Made by a program: the position numbers and the translations under genes
Part shown: one piece after another, positions 10,211 through 22,115 of the stretch
How the letters are laid out: every line of letters begins with the position of its first letter
Numbering within the stretch: position 1 is the first letter of the stretch
The notes under the pieces: generated by a model
The model's database searches: none
Seen by the model: only the letters and a program-made list of their open reading frames with translations
What the model was told of the DNA's origin: nothing
Assembly: GCA_965153455.1 (NCBI GenBank)
Contig: OZ234494.1
Span: 22,692,001-22,756,000 of the forward strand
From: Sphagnum compactum
Lineage: Eukaryota; Bryophyta; Sphagnopsida; Sphagnales
Direction: 5' to 3'
DNA length: 64,000 bases

Positions 10211-12255
10211 CTATTCAGTGTAAGTAGGAAGGGTGGAGCCAGGTTTGCATGCCACAGCATTTGGAACAGGTTTCACATCTTCATTTGGCTCCACCACTTG
10301 CGCAGTGAGACATCGTGGAATCTCTGGAATGTGTTTCAAGTAAAAGGTATACAGAAGCTTGTACGGAGTGATGTTGTGCAGATGGACAACACCCTTGGCT
10401 TCCCTGAACAACCCGGCTCCCCCAGTCACTGTCAAAAGCGTATCCTGGAAGGTGATGAATGGGCCCTGCAAAGTTATCACAAACAAATTCAGAGATGTTA
10501 TACTACAAGGATGGATTGTGGATCCTTCTTCCCACAAACCCTATTGCAATGATGATTTGTGCTTGGAAATAATTTAAGCATTGAATTGTCATGGTGAAAT
10601 TGTTTTGAGTTGCAGACAAAGAGGCAGCGGAGTGTGGATACCTGCACTGAGATGTGCCCCAGATCACCCATGTAAAATGTATACATGGCTTCGTACCGAT
10701 CAGGGAAGAAGAGTTTGTGACTCTTGTCCTGGACACTGCCCTGGCCTGGAAAGTCTTGCACTACCATTGTGATACCAGCAGTGATTCCCAATCTGAGAGT
10801 TAAGGATCCATCATACAGCTGTGGCAGAGAGAATCATCAGGTCAGTACACTGAACTGATTTGCTTAGTGAATCTTGAAATCTAAAATCCTTGTTGTGATT
10901 GCTCAGCATGTGTGTTGCATGTCAATACACATTTTGCAACAGAAATTTTGACCATGTTTGATACCTAGGAAGGAAGGAAGCTCTAGAAAAATTTCTGCAT
11001 TTTTGTTATGTAATGTTGAAGTGTTTTTTGTTGTTGTTATTGTCCAAGTTTTTTTTCTGCAATACAAAACCAAGCTCTCAACTTTGTTGACATTATGAAA
11101 CTTGTTAGTAGTGTACAAGAAGAAGAAGCTCGGTACCTTGTTGGAGAAGGGGATGAGGTCACCGATTCCATGAGCTCCTTTGAGGGTATTCACAGCATTC
11201 TTCAACCAACCGATGAAGCCACCCGTGATTTTCTTGTTGAAGTTGAAGATGCTGAAACCCAGGTAAGCAGGACTCTCTCTGTCAAGCTCATTGATCTCAT
11301 ACACACTGAAGGTCTGCACTTTGTCTGCAAAATTAAGTATACGAATTCCATCAGTTAGACTTTGGAAAATTTCTCAAAGCAAAATCATGGGCCCCATGCA
11401 TGCTACTACTGCTCATAGACTTTGTGGCACTCCAAAAGTTTCAAAGAGACAAGACAACATGGAAGACCAAAATAAAGGAGCCTGGCGAAGAACTTCACAT
11501 AAACTTTGCAATTCCATTGCAACAATCAAGCTCATCTGTAAGGTAAGAATTCTCGGATCAAGATTGATGCTGAAAACTTTCTGTTTTCATGACATTTCAA
11601 CAAAGAGAGAGCCTGGATCTGATCCTCCAGAGTGTCAGAGTTCCAGACAAAAGAGAGAGCAGGGAAGAAGCCTGCACATGATGAAAGTAGTATACTTCTT
11701 CTTCTTCTTCTCAGGCTGACCTAATTTCGGGAGCGAATCCCACAGGAACAATCTGTTGACAAGTGCAGTCACTGAATCTGCTGCTGAGGAGTTGCTAGCC
11801 AGTGGTGCAGCTGGTTCAGCCTCCGATAATTTCTCCAGTAAAATGTCAGCTGGATTGGAAATTTGCACCAGTGGTTTGACTCCACTATTTGTCTGAAGAG
11901 AAGCACATATTGACACCTGAGGAGTGCGGTGGAGTCTGGCTGCTGCAGCTTGTGTGCACTGCCTATAAGTCGTCAACCCACTTCTGCCTGCTGCTTGCAG
12001 CTTATTCTGCCAATGATCGGCTGACATGTCATTAAGCTGAGCACCATGATCTTGTTCTGAGTATTTGGATTGTGGAATCAGCCTGGCAATTGTCAGTGTT
12101 TTGTTGCAGCTTATCATCAAGGAACTGGAGGTAGGTCTAGTAGTATACAAACTGTTATAGCCAGCTGCATCTTGAAGCTGTAACCCGTGTTGCATGTAAA
12201 GAGTTGGCTGTTGGGTATGTATTAAATTCAAGCTCATCTTTGTCAACGCCATCAT
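10211..12255 (-). CDS. AOC: Allene oxide cyclase-family protein, 4 exons, 384 aa, with long N-terminus and loop insert
   Basis: Minus-strand exons are 12255-11721, 11324-11137, 10818-10642 and 10465-10211, all GT-AG and phase-consistent. Residues 181-384 carry the allene oxide cyclase barrel: [15 protein letters not shown] (186-200), GDLIPFSNK (233-241), LGITAGI (251-257), [17 protein letters not shown] and [15 protein letters not shown]. The family converts an unstable allene oxide to 12-oxo-phytodienoic acid in plastids, the jasmonate/OPDA route. The first ~178 residues are Ser/Thr/Gln-rich and look like a plastid transit peptide, but are unusually long. Oddities include about 25-30 extra residues (203-232) between SPAYL and GDLIPFSNK, a second smaller insert near residues 263-275, and Thr258 where I remember a conserved Cys in active enzymes. 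The Glu and Asn of YEIN and the Asn of SNK remain. Family identity is secure; activity is uncertain. Confidence 0.92.
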
Positions 12256-12318
12256 GCAGTAGTATACAGCAATTCCAAAGACTTCTCAGGACTCAACCAA
12301 GCTGATTCACCTTCGACA

Positions 12319-12361
12319 CAAGGAGAAGAAGAAGAAGAAGAAGAAGAAGAAGAAAAGAAAG
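12319..12361 (+). repeat. GAA microsatellite upstream of AOC
   Basis: An uninterrupted run of about eleven GAA/AGA triplets ends in AAAGAAAG. It lies just upstream of the AOC start, so on the AOC sense strand it is a TTC-rich tract in the 5' leader or core promoter. Confidence 0.8.
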
Positions 12362-13978
12362 AAAATTGATCAGGTCCTACTGATGACAACACAGCAGCTG
12401 CTCCAGGATCCTGACTTGCATATGGAATGAAAATACTACTACTACATCTTGCTCAGAGATCCAGAAATCTTTCAAGCAACTTCTGCAGGAAGTAGGAGAA
12501 GAAGATCAAACAATTGGGTTGCGGGAAAGGGTTGAATTCTGTGTCCTTAAATTGAGGTACACTCTCTATCTAATCACGTCATGAAATACTGCAAAATACT
12601 GCAACTTGTTTTGGAATGATTCTTTTGCAGCATGTGCAACTACTTGCAGCAAACTCCTTCCTTTCCTTCCTTCCTTACGTGATGCCCGGATTCAGCAACA
12701 GGACATTCAGCAATAGACTTGAATATCAAATCCTTTTCTCTATTAGTATCCAGAAGAATATATATATAAAATACTCATATTATATCATCATATGTTTTAC
12801 ATAAATAGAATGATTTGGGCCCAAGACCACTTAGCCAAATTTGGCTAAATATTATTGTGGGTGATCACCACTTGAGCAACATCACAAAATGGAAAAGAAG
12901 AAAACATTTGGCCCCAGACCTCAAGAACATGTGCATGCAAAATTTGGCTCCAAATTTCTTTACAGGAAGAATGGGTAAGTAGATTAAATGGTTTCAATGG
13001 TTACAAAATTGATTTTTTAATTTTGAAAATGGGTAAAAATGTCTGCTTTTTTTTTTTTTTCTTTTCTTTTTGGGGTTTTTTTAGTTGACAAAGTTAATTT
13101 ATCTTGGGAAAATGTGCCAGATTTCTTTACTGGGTTCAGTGATTTTTTTCAACAAATAAAAATTGAGAAAGAGTTTTGGAATAAAGTGTATATTCCACTA
13201 ATTTTGCTAATTTTTTTGAAAACATTAGCCAAAATTTCTAGCATTGTGTTAGCCAAAAATGTTGGAATGCTTAAACTCTTTTATGGTCATATCCTGTTTA
13301 AAGAAAAATTTGGCAAAACTGTTTCATGAATGATTGCCACTTTAGCTACATAACAATTTTTTTTAAATTTAAAAAATAAAATCAATTGAGTCAAACCATG
13401 AACCCTTTCTTTTTAATTAAGAAAAAGTCATTGAGTCAAACCCACACATTTTCAATTTTTTAATTAAAAAAATTACCGAGTCAAACCACGAATATTTTAC
13501 TTTTAAATTGGTTTTAATAATCTCCGGAAATTGAGTTACAAGTTGTGATGTTTTACTTTTAAATTGGTTTTAATAATTTCCGGAAATTGAGTTACAAGTT
13601 GTGGGTAGTCCTGGATTCTCTCTCTTCCCCATGCCTCTTGGAAGGATTAGCACAAAGGATCGATTCTTTCTAGGTCCTAGGTTTCGTGTTTTCTCCTCTT
13701 AGGGCTCACCCATTGTGCACCCGGCACTTCGGGGTTGGTCTATTATTTGGACTTTTGGTCCTTTCTTTTTCTTTGCTCGTTCCCTTGTCGGGTGTTTTTT
13801 CTTTATTTATTTATTTATTTATTGATTGATTTTTCTTCGTGTTGCTTGAAGGTTTTTGGCTGATTTTCCACACTCTAATTTTGACATTAGTGAATTAGAT
13901 CAAACTTTTGGAGTGCATTCTATTGGCCAATTGATGTAGGTAATTTTTGTAAGCTTGAATATACTGCACCCACGTTCT
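12362..13978. other. AT-rich intergenic DNA with a 53-bp tandem duplication
   Basis: No gene is recognisable. Positions about 13496-13602 contain two nearly identical 53-bp copies, each with TTTTAAATTGGTTTTAATAA followed by a CCGGAAATTGAGTTACAAG segment. Around 12800-13330 short words such as AGCCAAATTTGGCTAAA recur and reappear near 34050-34110, which suggests a shared old element. Confidence 0.5.
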
Positions 13979-14920
13979 CAGAGCAACTCCAAGAGTTGCT
14001 CATATCGTGAACATGCAAATTCAAATTGGACAAAGAAAAATCAAAACATATCCATTTGGCTCAGCAAAAGAGTTTGACATCAGTCTTGTTGTAACTTGTA
14101 CCGTTTGCTGCTGACGCTGGTGGAAGTCACAGCAAACATAACAAGTCCTAGAGACGAATAATTAAATATGATCTAATTGGTGCTCCCTGCTGTTTCTGAT
14201 TGGCCAATCATAATGATTCGTCCAGGTGGTTTGCTATTAGTAGTCTCCGACAGTCCTCATTTTAGTTTTATGGGGGTGGGGTTGGAAAAAAAAGACCCAC
14301 TCTCTTTTCTTTGGAGTTTTCTTTGGAATTTATTCCTCCCCCACTATGAGAAGAAGAAGCTACTTCTTGGGCCCATTTTGGAAATGCATGCTTGAGATTT
14401 TCTTGCCTAAGTTTTGCCCTAGCAAATTCAAGCAATAGGTAGTGCCCCCGACATGAAGCACTCCTAGAAACTTCCTAGTGTATTTGGTAGGCACTTTATA
14501 TCCGACAAATAGCCTTCCTAGCAAAGAAAAGAGGAGGGACCTTACAATAACTCCTTATGAGGGGAGGGATCTTATGCCTAAAGATCTTATGTCTAGTTAA
14601 AGGCATAATATCCCCTCATGCTCTCAAGGAGTAGGCGTAATATCACTCCTACACCTTGTGATGTATGTATGTTTATTGTAGGGAAAGGCCTTGGAAGGCA
14701 CTAAAAAATGGAGCAGCAAAGCAGTCATATCACATTTATTACACTCTTCTCTAGCAGGTGCATGTCTTTGCTGGCGCTCTTTACCAGCCTCAGCAACCTC
14801 AGCACATATGTAAAGCAGAAAAACCATTTTCCTGAGCCAAGCCGGCAAATGTTCACTTTTCTTCATACAATTTTAATTTGCAGGGTCACATACTGCGCAC
14901 TGGTGGGGATGCTCTTAGAA
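13979..14920. mobile_element. MITE-like element, copy 1
   Basis: The left end (about 13979-13996) reads AGAGCAACTCCAAGAG. The right end (about 14902-14919) is the near-inverse CTGGTGGGGATGCTCT. Inside, 14165-14290 matches parts of 43990-44170 and 46405-46560, sharing words such as GATTGGCCAATCATAATGAT and a TAGTAGTCTCC-type segment. There is no transposase frame. The section 14430-14700, with short lines resembling 52000-52150, may be a nested insertion. The ends look like the GAGCATC-type terminal repeats of non-autonomous plant DNA transposons. Confidence 0.45.
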
Positions 14921-16682
14921 GCATGAATAATGAATGCTTCTTCCTCAAAATCAAGAGACAACTTGTGCCTTCAATATGCTTCTTGTAGGTATCTTACCTC
15001 TTACATAAGTGTAAGAGGCTTTGTTGTAGGCGTAAGGTACCTTTTTCTCCAATGCCTTGTCATCTACATGTGTTGAGTGTTGAGTCTTGGTGTTATAGCC
15101 TTCAACACCCATTCTCACAATTGAAAATCAGCTCAACTACACAACAGGAGACATTTCGAGGGAGCTTGGAAAATCAAATTAACAAAATGCCCATGAACAA
15201 GCCCAACAACAATTAATTGTTGCTTGGGCTTTGGGACAAACATGTGATGTGCTTCACATAAGAATAACTTGATACATTGTATTCTTAGACACATAAACCT
15301 GTAGGCTCTATACTTCACCGGACTTAGAAGATTGATTGCCAAGACAAATAAGCTATACCTGGACTATGTGTACAAATTTTCCTATTATACCGTAACTATG
15401 AATCTTGCATCAGATCAGATCCGATCATTCAATTTGAAGATGTGCACAAGTTGTGATCACAAGTTTGTTGACAACTTGCATTGCAGACTTGGCACTCAAC
15501 ATAACTCAAGAAAATTGATGTGGAGGTTTGCTTTTAAAAACCCAGCATGGAGAAATTTTTCAAGGAGGAAAAAGGAGACATTTGTTACTAAATTTACTTT
15601 GCGATTGTTGAAGGTAGTTGTTAGTTTCCAGTTTGGCTGAACAAGTGTATGAATGCCCCTAAAACCCTAATGAACCAAGGTTTATGAAGAAGTTCTGAAG
15701 GGCACTCCAAAACCAAAGATTTTGCGCAGAGCGGTCCCTCATCAAGGTTCTCACAATGTTGAAGCTTTGGCCAACAGTGACCATCATTGTCATAAAGCCA
15801 ATGGAGTTCATGTGAGTGTCCAAAATCAATCAAGCATTTTGCACATTTGTGCCGCATTTCACACATATGCAATAATTTGCAAAGAGTTTTCTTGTCTCTC
15901 AAAACAGAAAGAACACTGGATCATGAAACCTACCCAGAAGCTGGGTATTTGTTTTTGCGGTTGTTGGGTGTTGGGCTACAACTCCTTGCTCATATGCTCA
16001 ATAAGGCCCATTGCAAATACAATTCACTCCAGCAAAGTAGAACTGGCATTTTTGTGTATGGAAGAAGCTGCTGCTGCTTGCTGCTGCACACAGAAAAGAA
16101 TTTCAGTTCAATTGGGTTCAGGGGAAAGAGGTTCAGAGAGAATCAATGCAATGGCTCAGACTCTAAAAGCTCAATTGTAGGATCAATGTTCCTTGAATGC
16201 TGAGAGAATTGTCAGCAGCAAGTGCTGTAAGCACTCTGGGCTGCTGGTTCTAAGCTGAATCAGCAGGCAGAATCCACGGGTGTGCTGATTCTGACCCTAG
16301 TGTGATTCTACCATGCTAAGAATGTGTCAAGGAATGGCTTTTCATGCTTGTTTGCTTCGGCCCATAGGGAAAGAGACTATGCATTGGTGTAGGATTTGGG
16401 CATAAAATTTTGACTCAAACTTGAGCCAATGTGTGAGTAACATTTGGAGTACAATGTGTGCATATGATGAATCGGCATGTTTCATACAAGTGCATGCAGA
16501 TCATCTAGATGAGAAGTTCTAGATCCAGGAAGTGAAGTTTTTCCACTTGAAGTTTGGATTTGCCATGAAAGGCAGAGTCATTCATTCAGCTGCGAGCTTT
16601 GCTTGTTTCAAGTTTCAACAATGCAATGGCCATTGAATAATCTGTTTCACATCCAAATTCATACCTTCGAGATTATTAATAA
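14921..16682. other. Intergenic DNA without a recognisable gene
   Basis: Several open frames of 90-150 codons overlap on opposite strands around 15330-16200. None resembles a family I know, and none shows a convincing splice pattern. The stretch is less AT-rich than its surroundings, so decayed coding DNA cannot be excluded. Confidence 0.35.
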
Positions 16683-17000
16683 ATCTTTATTAAAATGTTT
16701 TGAACTTAAACTATTGTAATGCTTCTTAGAAAAGAGACGATCCTGTTTGTAAATTCTAAACCCGAACCCTAAACCTTGTTAAAATGCTTTGAACTTGAAA
16801 TATTGTAATGCTTTTTTTTAAAAAGGACGATCTTGTTTGTAATCCTAAATCCTAAACCCTAACCCTAAACCTTGTTAAAAATGCTTTGAACTTAAAATAT
16901 GGTAATGCTTCTTATTAAAATTTAAAAAAAAAGGATGATCTTGTTTTTTAAATCTTAAACCTTAAACCCTAACCCTAAACTTTGTTAAAAGTGTCAAGAT
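16683..17000 (+). repeat. Telomere-like tandem repeat, about 3.5 units of 85-105 bp
   Basis: Each unit has a TTAAAATGCTTTGAACTT-type segment, then TATTGTAATGCTT, then GACGATC-TTGTTTGTAA, and closes with degenerate CCTAAACCCTAACCCTAAA. Units start near 16694, 16779 and 16873, with a partial one at 16983. Confidence 0.75.
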
Positions 17001-18111
17001 GCTTAATTCAAAAATAGATTCAACATACGGATTTTCATTCATCATTATCTTTTTAAGGAATAAAAACCCACATGATGGAAATGAAAATTATAAGTGAAGT
17101 GGGTTATTAAAAATACATACTACAAGAGATGGATTGACTAGAGATATGGGTGCAAAATAAGTGCAAAACTTAATGTTGAGAAATGGACTCTAGAGCTAGC
17201 TAGAGAGAGAGTGCTTATGGGCAATGGGGGGTGTGCTTAATTTCAATGGCTTATTTTGGGTAGGCAAGGAGAGGGGAGGAGGGTAAATCTAATTTTGAAC
17301 CAAATTTTAACTATGGAGATTATTCATCATCTAATAATTGTGTGGTTCTTCTTAGTGGGTGTAAGAAGACTACAATGAGGAGAAGAAGCTTTTAAGTCAT
17401 CAAACAAAGACTATAATAGCAAATATTTGGACCACATAAAGAGGGTGGGAAAGGTGGTTTCATGCCCTTCTTTCCTTCCAATAAAAGGACTAGCATATAT
17501 ATATATATACACCTAATAGTGCCCAACCCTAAATTAGCTAACCCAACCCTAATAAACTCAATAATGCCCAACCCTAAATTAGCTAACCCAACTTGGGAAA
17601 TCATGTTTGAGATCAAAAAATTTGTGGGTAACTTCTTCTCTTATGCTAGTTTTGTTTGTGGCCCTACCTATTCAATTTACGCATTCCATGTAACATTGCA
17701 TGGCTCGGAATGTGGGTCAAAATATTGCAACAAAAGAAGGAAGTAGTCTCTAATTTACAAGCAAACTGCCTTTCCGATCATAGGGTCATTTTTCCCAAAA
17801 TGAAATACAAATTTATTTTAAAAAATTATTTAAAAAAATTCCTTAATGATGGTGATCGTTGTATATAAGCCTTAAACCCTAAAGGCCTTAACCCCTAAAC
17901 GTGGGGGCAGACCCTTAAACCCTAAAGGCCTTATCCCCCAAACATAGTGATACCCGATGGTTACCTGTCAGGTAAGAATTAACCCAAAAAAAACTGACTT
18001 GGCCTCGGGGAGGAACTATTACTACGTGCCCCGTGTTAGGGCTTCACATGTAGTAGGGTAAGGCTTTAGGATTAGGGCATTACGAGAATAAGGGCCTTCT
18101 TCACGTGGCCA
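17001..18111. other. Intergenic DNA with small CCCTAA-rich duplications
   Basis: A 48-bp direct duplication at about 17519-17592 contains GCCCAACCCTAAATTAGCTA twice. A second CCCTAAA-rich pair lies at 17865-17942 (CCTTAAACCCTAAAGGCCTTA twice). No gene is visible. A short (TA)n run is at 17495-17508. Confidence 0.5.
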
Positions 18112-19140
18112 TTACCGAGTTAGAACCCTAAACCTGGTTAAAAACCCTAATGAAATGAAATGAAATTTACCTCCTTATCGTATGTTAAAATTACACAACA
18201 ATGTCTGGTAACATCGTCCCCCTAGTAGGCCTTAACCCTAGTTAAAAACCCTAATGAAATGAAATGAAACTTACCTCCTTATTGTATGTCAAAATTACAC
18301 ACAACAATGTCTGGTAACATCCTCCCCCTAGTAGGCCTTAACCCTCGTTAAGGACCCTAATGAAATGAAAATGAAACTCACCTCCTTCTTGTACGATATA
18401 ATTACACAACAATGACTGGTAACATCCTCCCGCTCCTAGGCCTTAACCCTAGTTAAGTACCCTAATGAAATGAAAATGAAATTTACCTTATGGTATGGTA
18501 AAATTACACAACAATGGCTGGTAACATCCTCGCCCTACTAGGCCTTAACCCTAGTTAAGGACCTTAACCTAATGAAATGAAATGAAATTTACCTCCTTAT
18601 TGTGCAGTCAAATTACACAACAATGCGTAGCAACAACCTCCCCCTACTAGGCCTTAACCCTAGTTAAAGACCCTAATGAAATGAAATGAAATTTACCTCC
18701 TTATTGCGCAGTCAAATTACACAACAATGTGTAGCAACAACCTCCCCCTACTAGGCCTTAACCCTAGTTAAGGACCCTTATGGAATGAAATGAAATTTAC
18801 CTCCTTATTGTGCGGTCAAATTACACAACAATGTGTAGCAACAACCTCCCCCTACTAGGCCTTAACCCTAGTTAAAGACCCTAATGAAACGAAATGAAAT
18901 TTACCTCCTTATTGTGCGGTCAAATTACACAACAATGTGTAGCAACAACCTCCCCCTACTAGGCCTTAACCCTAGTTAAAGACCCTAATGAAATGAAATG
19001 AAATTTATCAAATTACACAACAATGTGTAGCAACAACCTCCCCCTACTAGGCCTTAACCCTAGTTAAGGACCCTAGTGAAATGAAAAAAACCTCCTTATT
19101 ATTGTACGGTAAAATTACACAACATAAACATACCTCCAAC
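18112..19140 (+). repeat. Ten-copy minisatellite, ~105-bp unit, with CCTTAACCCTAG core
   Basis: Units contain TAGGCCTTAACCCTAGTTAA, then ACCCTAATGAAATGAAATG, then TTTACCTCCTTATTG, then AAATTACACAACAATG and an AACATCCTCCCCCTA-type tail. Core starts fall near 18226, 18332, 18437, 18539, 18639, 18751, 18856, 18960 and 19049, with a diverged first unit at about 18115. The later units (from 18539) are more alike than the first ones. The unit embeds a telomere-like TAACCCTA word. Confidence 0.9.
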
Positions 19141-19242
19141 TTTCTTTCTTGCAAGTGTGTTACACGTATGTATGTGCATGATGATGTGCCCTTTACACGT
19201 AGTTAGAGCTCTCATAGATGTGCGCATATATGCCGAAACGAG

Positions 19243-19262
19243 GGGTTTAGGGTTTAGGGTTT
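19243..19262 (+). repeat. Interstitial telomere repeat
   Basis: GGGTTTAGGGTTTAGGGTTT, nearly three perfect plant telomere units, lies between the minisatellite and the inverted repeat. Confidence 0.8.
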
Positions 19263-19464
19263 CTTGGAATCAAACTTTGGCCCCCCTTTCTTTGAAAGAA
19301 TTCCTCATGTTTTGTTTGTTGTTTCTAGATTGGGTTGTCAAACAAATTTGTTGTTGTGCAATGACACATCCGAGTCAATCATTTAACAAAGGAAAATAAG
19401 TAAAGCTGCAAAGCTGCTTCACCCTCGGAGTTTCTTTTTGGTTGGCCTTGCCTACGGAGGCAAA

Positions 19465-20770
19465 GGATATTGTGTTTAGATTCATTAAAGAGTATAGTAG
19501 TAGCTTAAGGGATTTTTATAGGCCCCTACTAGGTAATAATAATAATAATAATAGGTCTATTTTTCTATGAGGGTTTTTGAAAGATGATATATATTTTGGC
19601 TTGTGTTGAAACTCGAGATTAGTTATAATAGAGTTATAATAATATATTGAAGGATTTTGGTTTCTTTTTTTAAGAGGATTGTTTTGAAGGTTAATATATT
19701 TTTGCATGGTGAAATATTTGATTTTTCTATAATTCTTTTTTTTCCTTAAAATGTTTTTGTATGTAAATGGCAAGACCATATAGTGTGACGCACCCCCTTG
19801 TTTCTCATTGCAATGACTTCCCCCCAAAATGACGAAGGTTTGGATGGCAAAGTGAGGTTTCCTTGGTTGGTTAAAATAACTCTAAATGAACCCCCCAAAA
19901 AATAAAATTTAATGAAATGAAAAAAGGGAGGGAGAAAAACCCCATTTGGGATCACTAACTACTCTCTTGTAAAGACCCACTTCAAAAAAATTTAAATAGT
20001 TGGAGGGTGCCTTACTACTACGAGTAATTTGTCCTTGTGAAACGCAAAGCATTATGGTTTTTGAAATGCCTATTCGTACACATAGAAACCGCAATACGGA
20101 ACCTTTTTGGAGAAGTTGTGGTTCAATGGTTAAGTATAGAATTTAAATTTGGAAAAATGATACTACACTCACCACTAAAGAAAAAGTAATAATAAAAAAG
20201 ACTTGAAATTTGAGAGATAGGTCAAAAAATTATTGTCAAATAACCAATTTGAAAGCCACACAAAAAAAAAAAAAAAAAAAAAAAAACCCAATTTAATATT
20301 CAACCCAAAACCCAATAATAACAAACACAAACACATGGGGGTAAAAAAACTCACTCATCAATTACAAATCCCTACCACGGAGGAGTTAAGGACCCCTTTC
20401 CAATTCTCTCAACCGAAACCAAAAAATAAAAATAAAATCAAAGGGCGTGTCATATTGTGGCCCTTGCCATTTACATGAAAAATATGTATCTGAAGGCAAA
20501 ATAAGAAGAAGAATTATGTAAACTCAAATATTATTTCACCATGCAAAAAAAATAAATAAATATATATATATAATCTTCAAAACAATCCTCTAAAAAAAAA
20601 AAAACCAAAATCCTTCAAATATATTATTATAACTCTATTATAACTAATCTCAAGTTTTTCAACACAAGCCAAAATATATATCATCTTTCAAAAAATCCTC
20701 GAATAAAAAAAATAGACCAAAATCCCTTAAGCTACTACTATACTCTATAATGAATCTAAACACAATATCC
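19465..20770. repeat. Large inverted repeat (foldback), ~330-bp arms
   Basis: The left arm 19465-19795 is the reverse complement of the right arm 20443-20770 over nearly its whole length. Shared landmarks are GGATATTGTGTTTAGATTCA, a TTTTGGCTTGTGTTGAAACT segment, TATTGAAGGATTTTGGTTT and GCATGGTGAAATA. The ~650-bp spacer has no conserved gene and includes a long poly-A run (20264-20286). A third copy of the arm sequence occurs at 36787-37020. This looks like two head-to-head copies of a short non-autonomous element, or one foldback element. Confidence 0.8.
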
Positions 20771-20780
20771 TTGCCTTGGA

Positions 20781-20876
20781 TAAACCCTAAACCCTAAAAC
20801 CCTATCAACACTTATTTGTTCACTTATCCAACCCTAAACCCTAAAACCCTATCAACACTTATTTGTTCACTACTTA
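20781..20876 (+). repeat. 54-bp direct duplication rich in CCCTAAA
   Basis: The block containing AACCCTAAACCCTAAAACCC, then TATCAACACTTATTTGTTCACT, occurs twice in tandem, immediately beside the right arm of the inverted repeat. Confidence 0.75.
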
Positions 20877-21613
20877 CTATTACTACTACTTACAAAGAAG
20901 TTAACTAGTTACTTTCTAATTGATGATACAAAGTTACTTTCTAACCACTTCTTCTTCTTCTTCTTTTTGGGGTGATAATATTTCAATGTAAGTGTTTCTG
21001 AACCGATCCGTAGAAGGGGGGTAGTAGACACTAGAAAAGTCGGACAAAAGTGTGTCGAACAAGGAAGATTAGCTTGTGTTTTTGCTTTTGGAACAAGGGG
21101 GTGGGGTGGGGTGGGGTGGGGGGGTGTTTACGGAAAACATTTAAAAAAAAAAAAGCTACGGGTATGTAGATGCGGCGGGTTCACCCGGACCCGTCTTTCT
21201 TTCTTTCTTTTTTTTCTTTCGTTAGCACAATGGGGGTGGCCAAGGTCAAGGTGAAAATTGATTAATTTCCGCCCCCCTTGTACTTTTCGCATGATAATTC
21301 GGTTTGTTTGTAGCCCGAGGAGGTCGGGTGGGGATAGTTTGACAATGGCTCTTGTGTTCGGTGTAAAGTTGTTTCTTTGGAGTTCGGTCGGTCAGGTGAT
21401 TAAATGATGGCGCGCGCGGAGGGGGAGGTGGAAGGGGGGGGGAGGCTCATGTTCGCCGGCCGGCCTCATGTTTGCCACATGCAACCTATGGGGGGCACCG
21501 CACCTTGGTGATTTTTTTTTTACCCGACACAAATTGTTTTGTGGTTTTTTTGACAATTTTTTTCTTTTGGGGTGGGGGGTAGGGGGTTAGGGATGGGGGG
21601 GGGGTATTATTAC

Positions 21614-22115
21614 ACCATGGAAAATTACCTAAAAAGAAGGGAAAAGGAAAAAAAAAAAAAAACCAAAAGGAGAGAAAAACTATTGAAAAATTACTTAGTC
21701 CTAAAGAAAGAAGGAGGGAAAAAAAAAAACACCAAAATGAGAGAAAAAAACCATGGAAAATAATTTGTTTTAGAAAGTTAGAGAAAAAAAACCAAAAGTA
21801 GGAGAGAAAAACTTATGTAAATTTATTTAGAATGAAAGGAGAGAAAAAACCATGGAAAATTATTTATAGAAAAAAAGAGGGGGGAGGATTTTTGTATAAA
21901 AAAAACCCAAAAGGAGAGAAAAACCATGCAAAATTATTTATAGAGAGAAGGAGGAAAACAAAACCCAAAAAACAAAAAAAACACCAAAAGGAGAGAAAAA
22001 ACCATGGAAAATTATTTATAGAAAGGAGGGAAAAAAAAACAACAAAAATGAGAGGAAAAAAAAGAAAAAAACCCCAAAAGTAGAAACTATGAAAATTTTA
22101 CTTAGAAAAAAGAGT
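21614..22115 (+). repeat. Degenerate purine-rich tandem repeat, ~50-65-bp unit
   Basis: Eight or so units share AAAAGGAGAGAAAAACCATG followed by an AAAATTATTTATAGAAA-type segment, separated by A-rich filler. The plus-strand frames through it are Lys-rich and artefactual. It lies between AT-rich intergenic DNA and the leader of the ARM-repeat gene. Confidence 0.65.

Noticed and set aside
15621-16203. Overlapping frames suggesting a gene around 15.6-16.2 kb
   Set aside because: Frames exist on both strands, none has ordered family motifs or a splice pattern.
18112-19140. Telomere end of a chromosome
   Set aside because: Telomere words are only part of a longer unit, and gene-bearing DNA continues on both sides.
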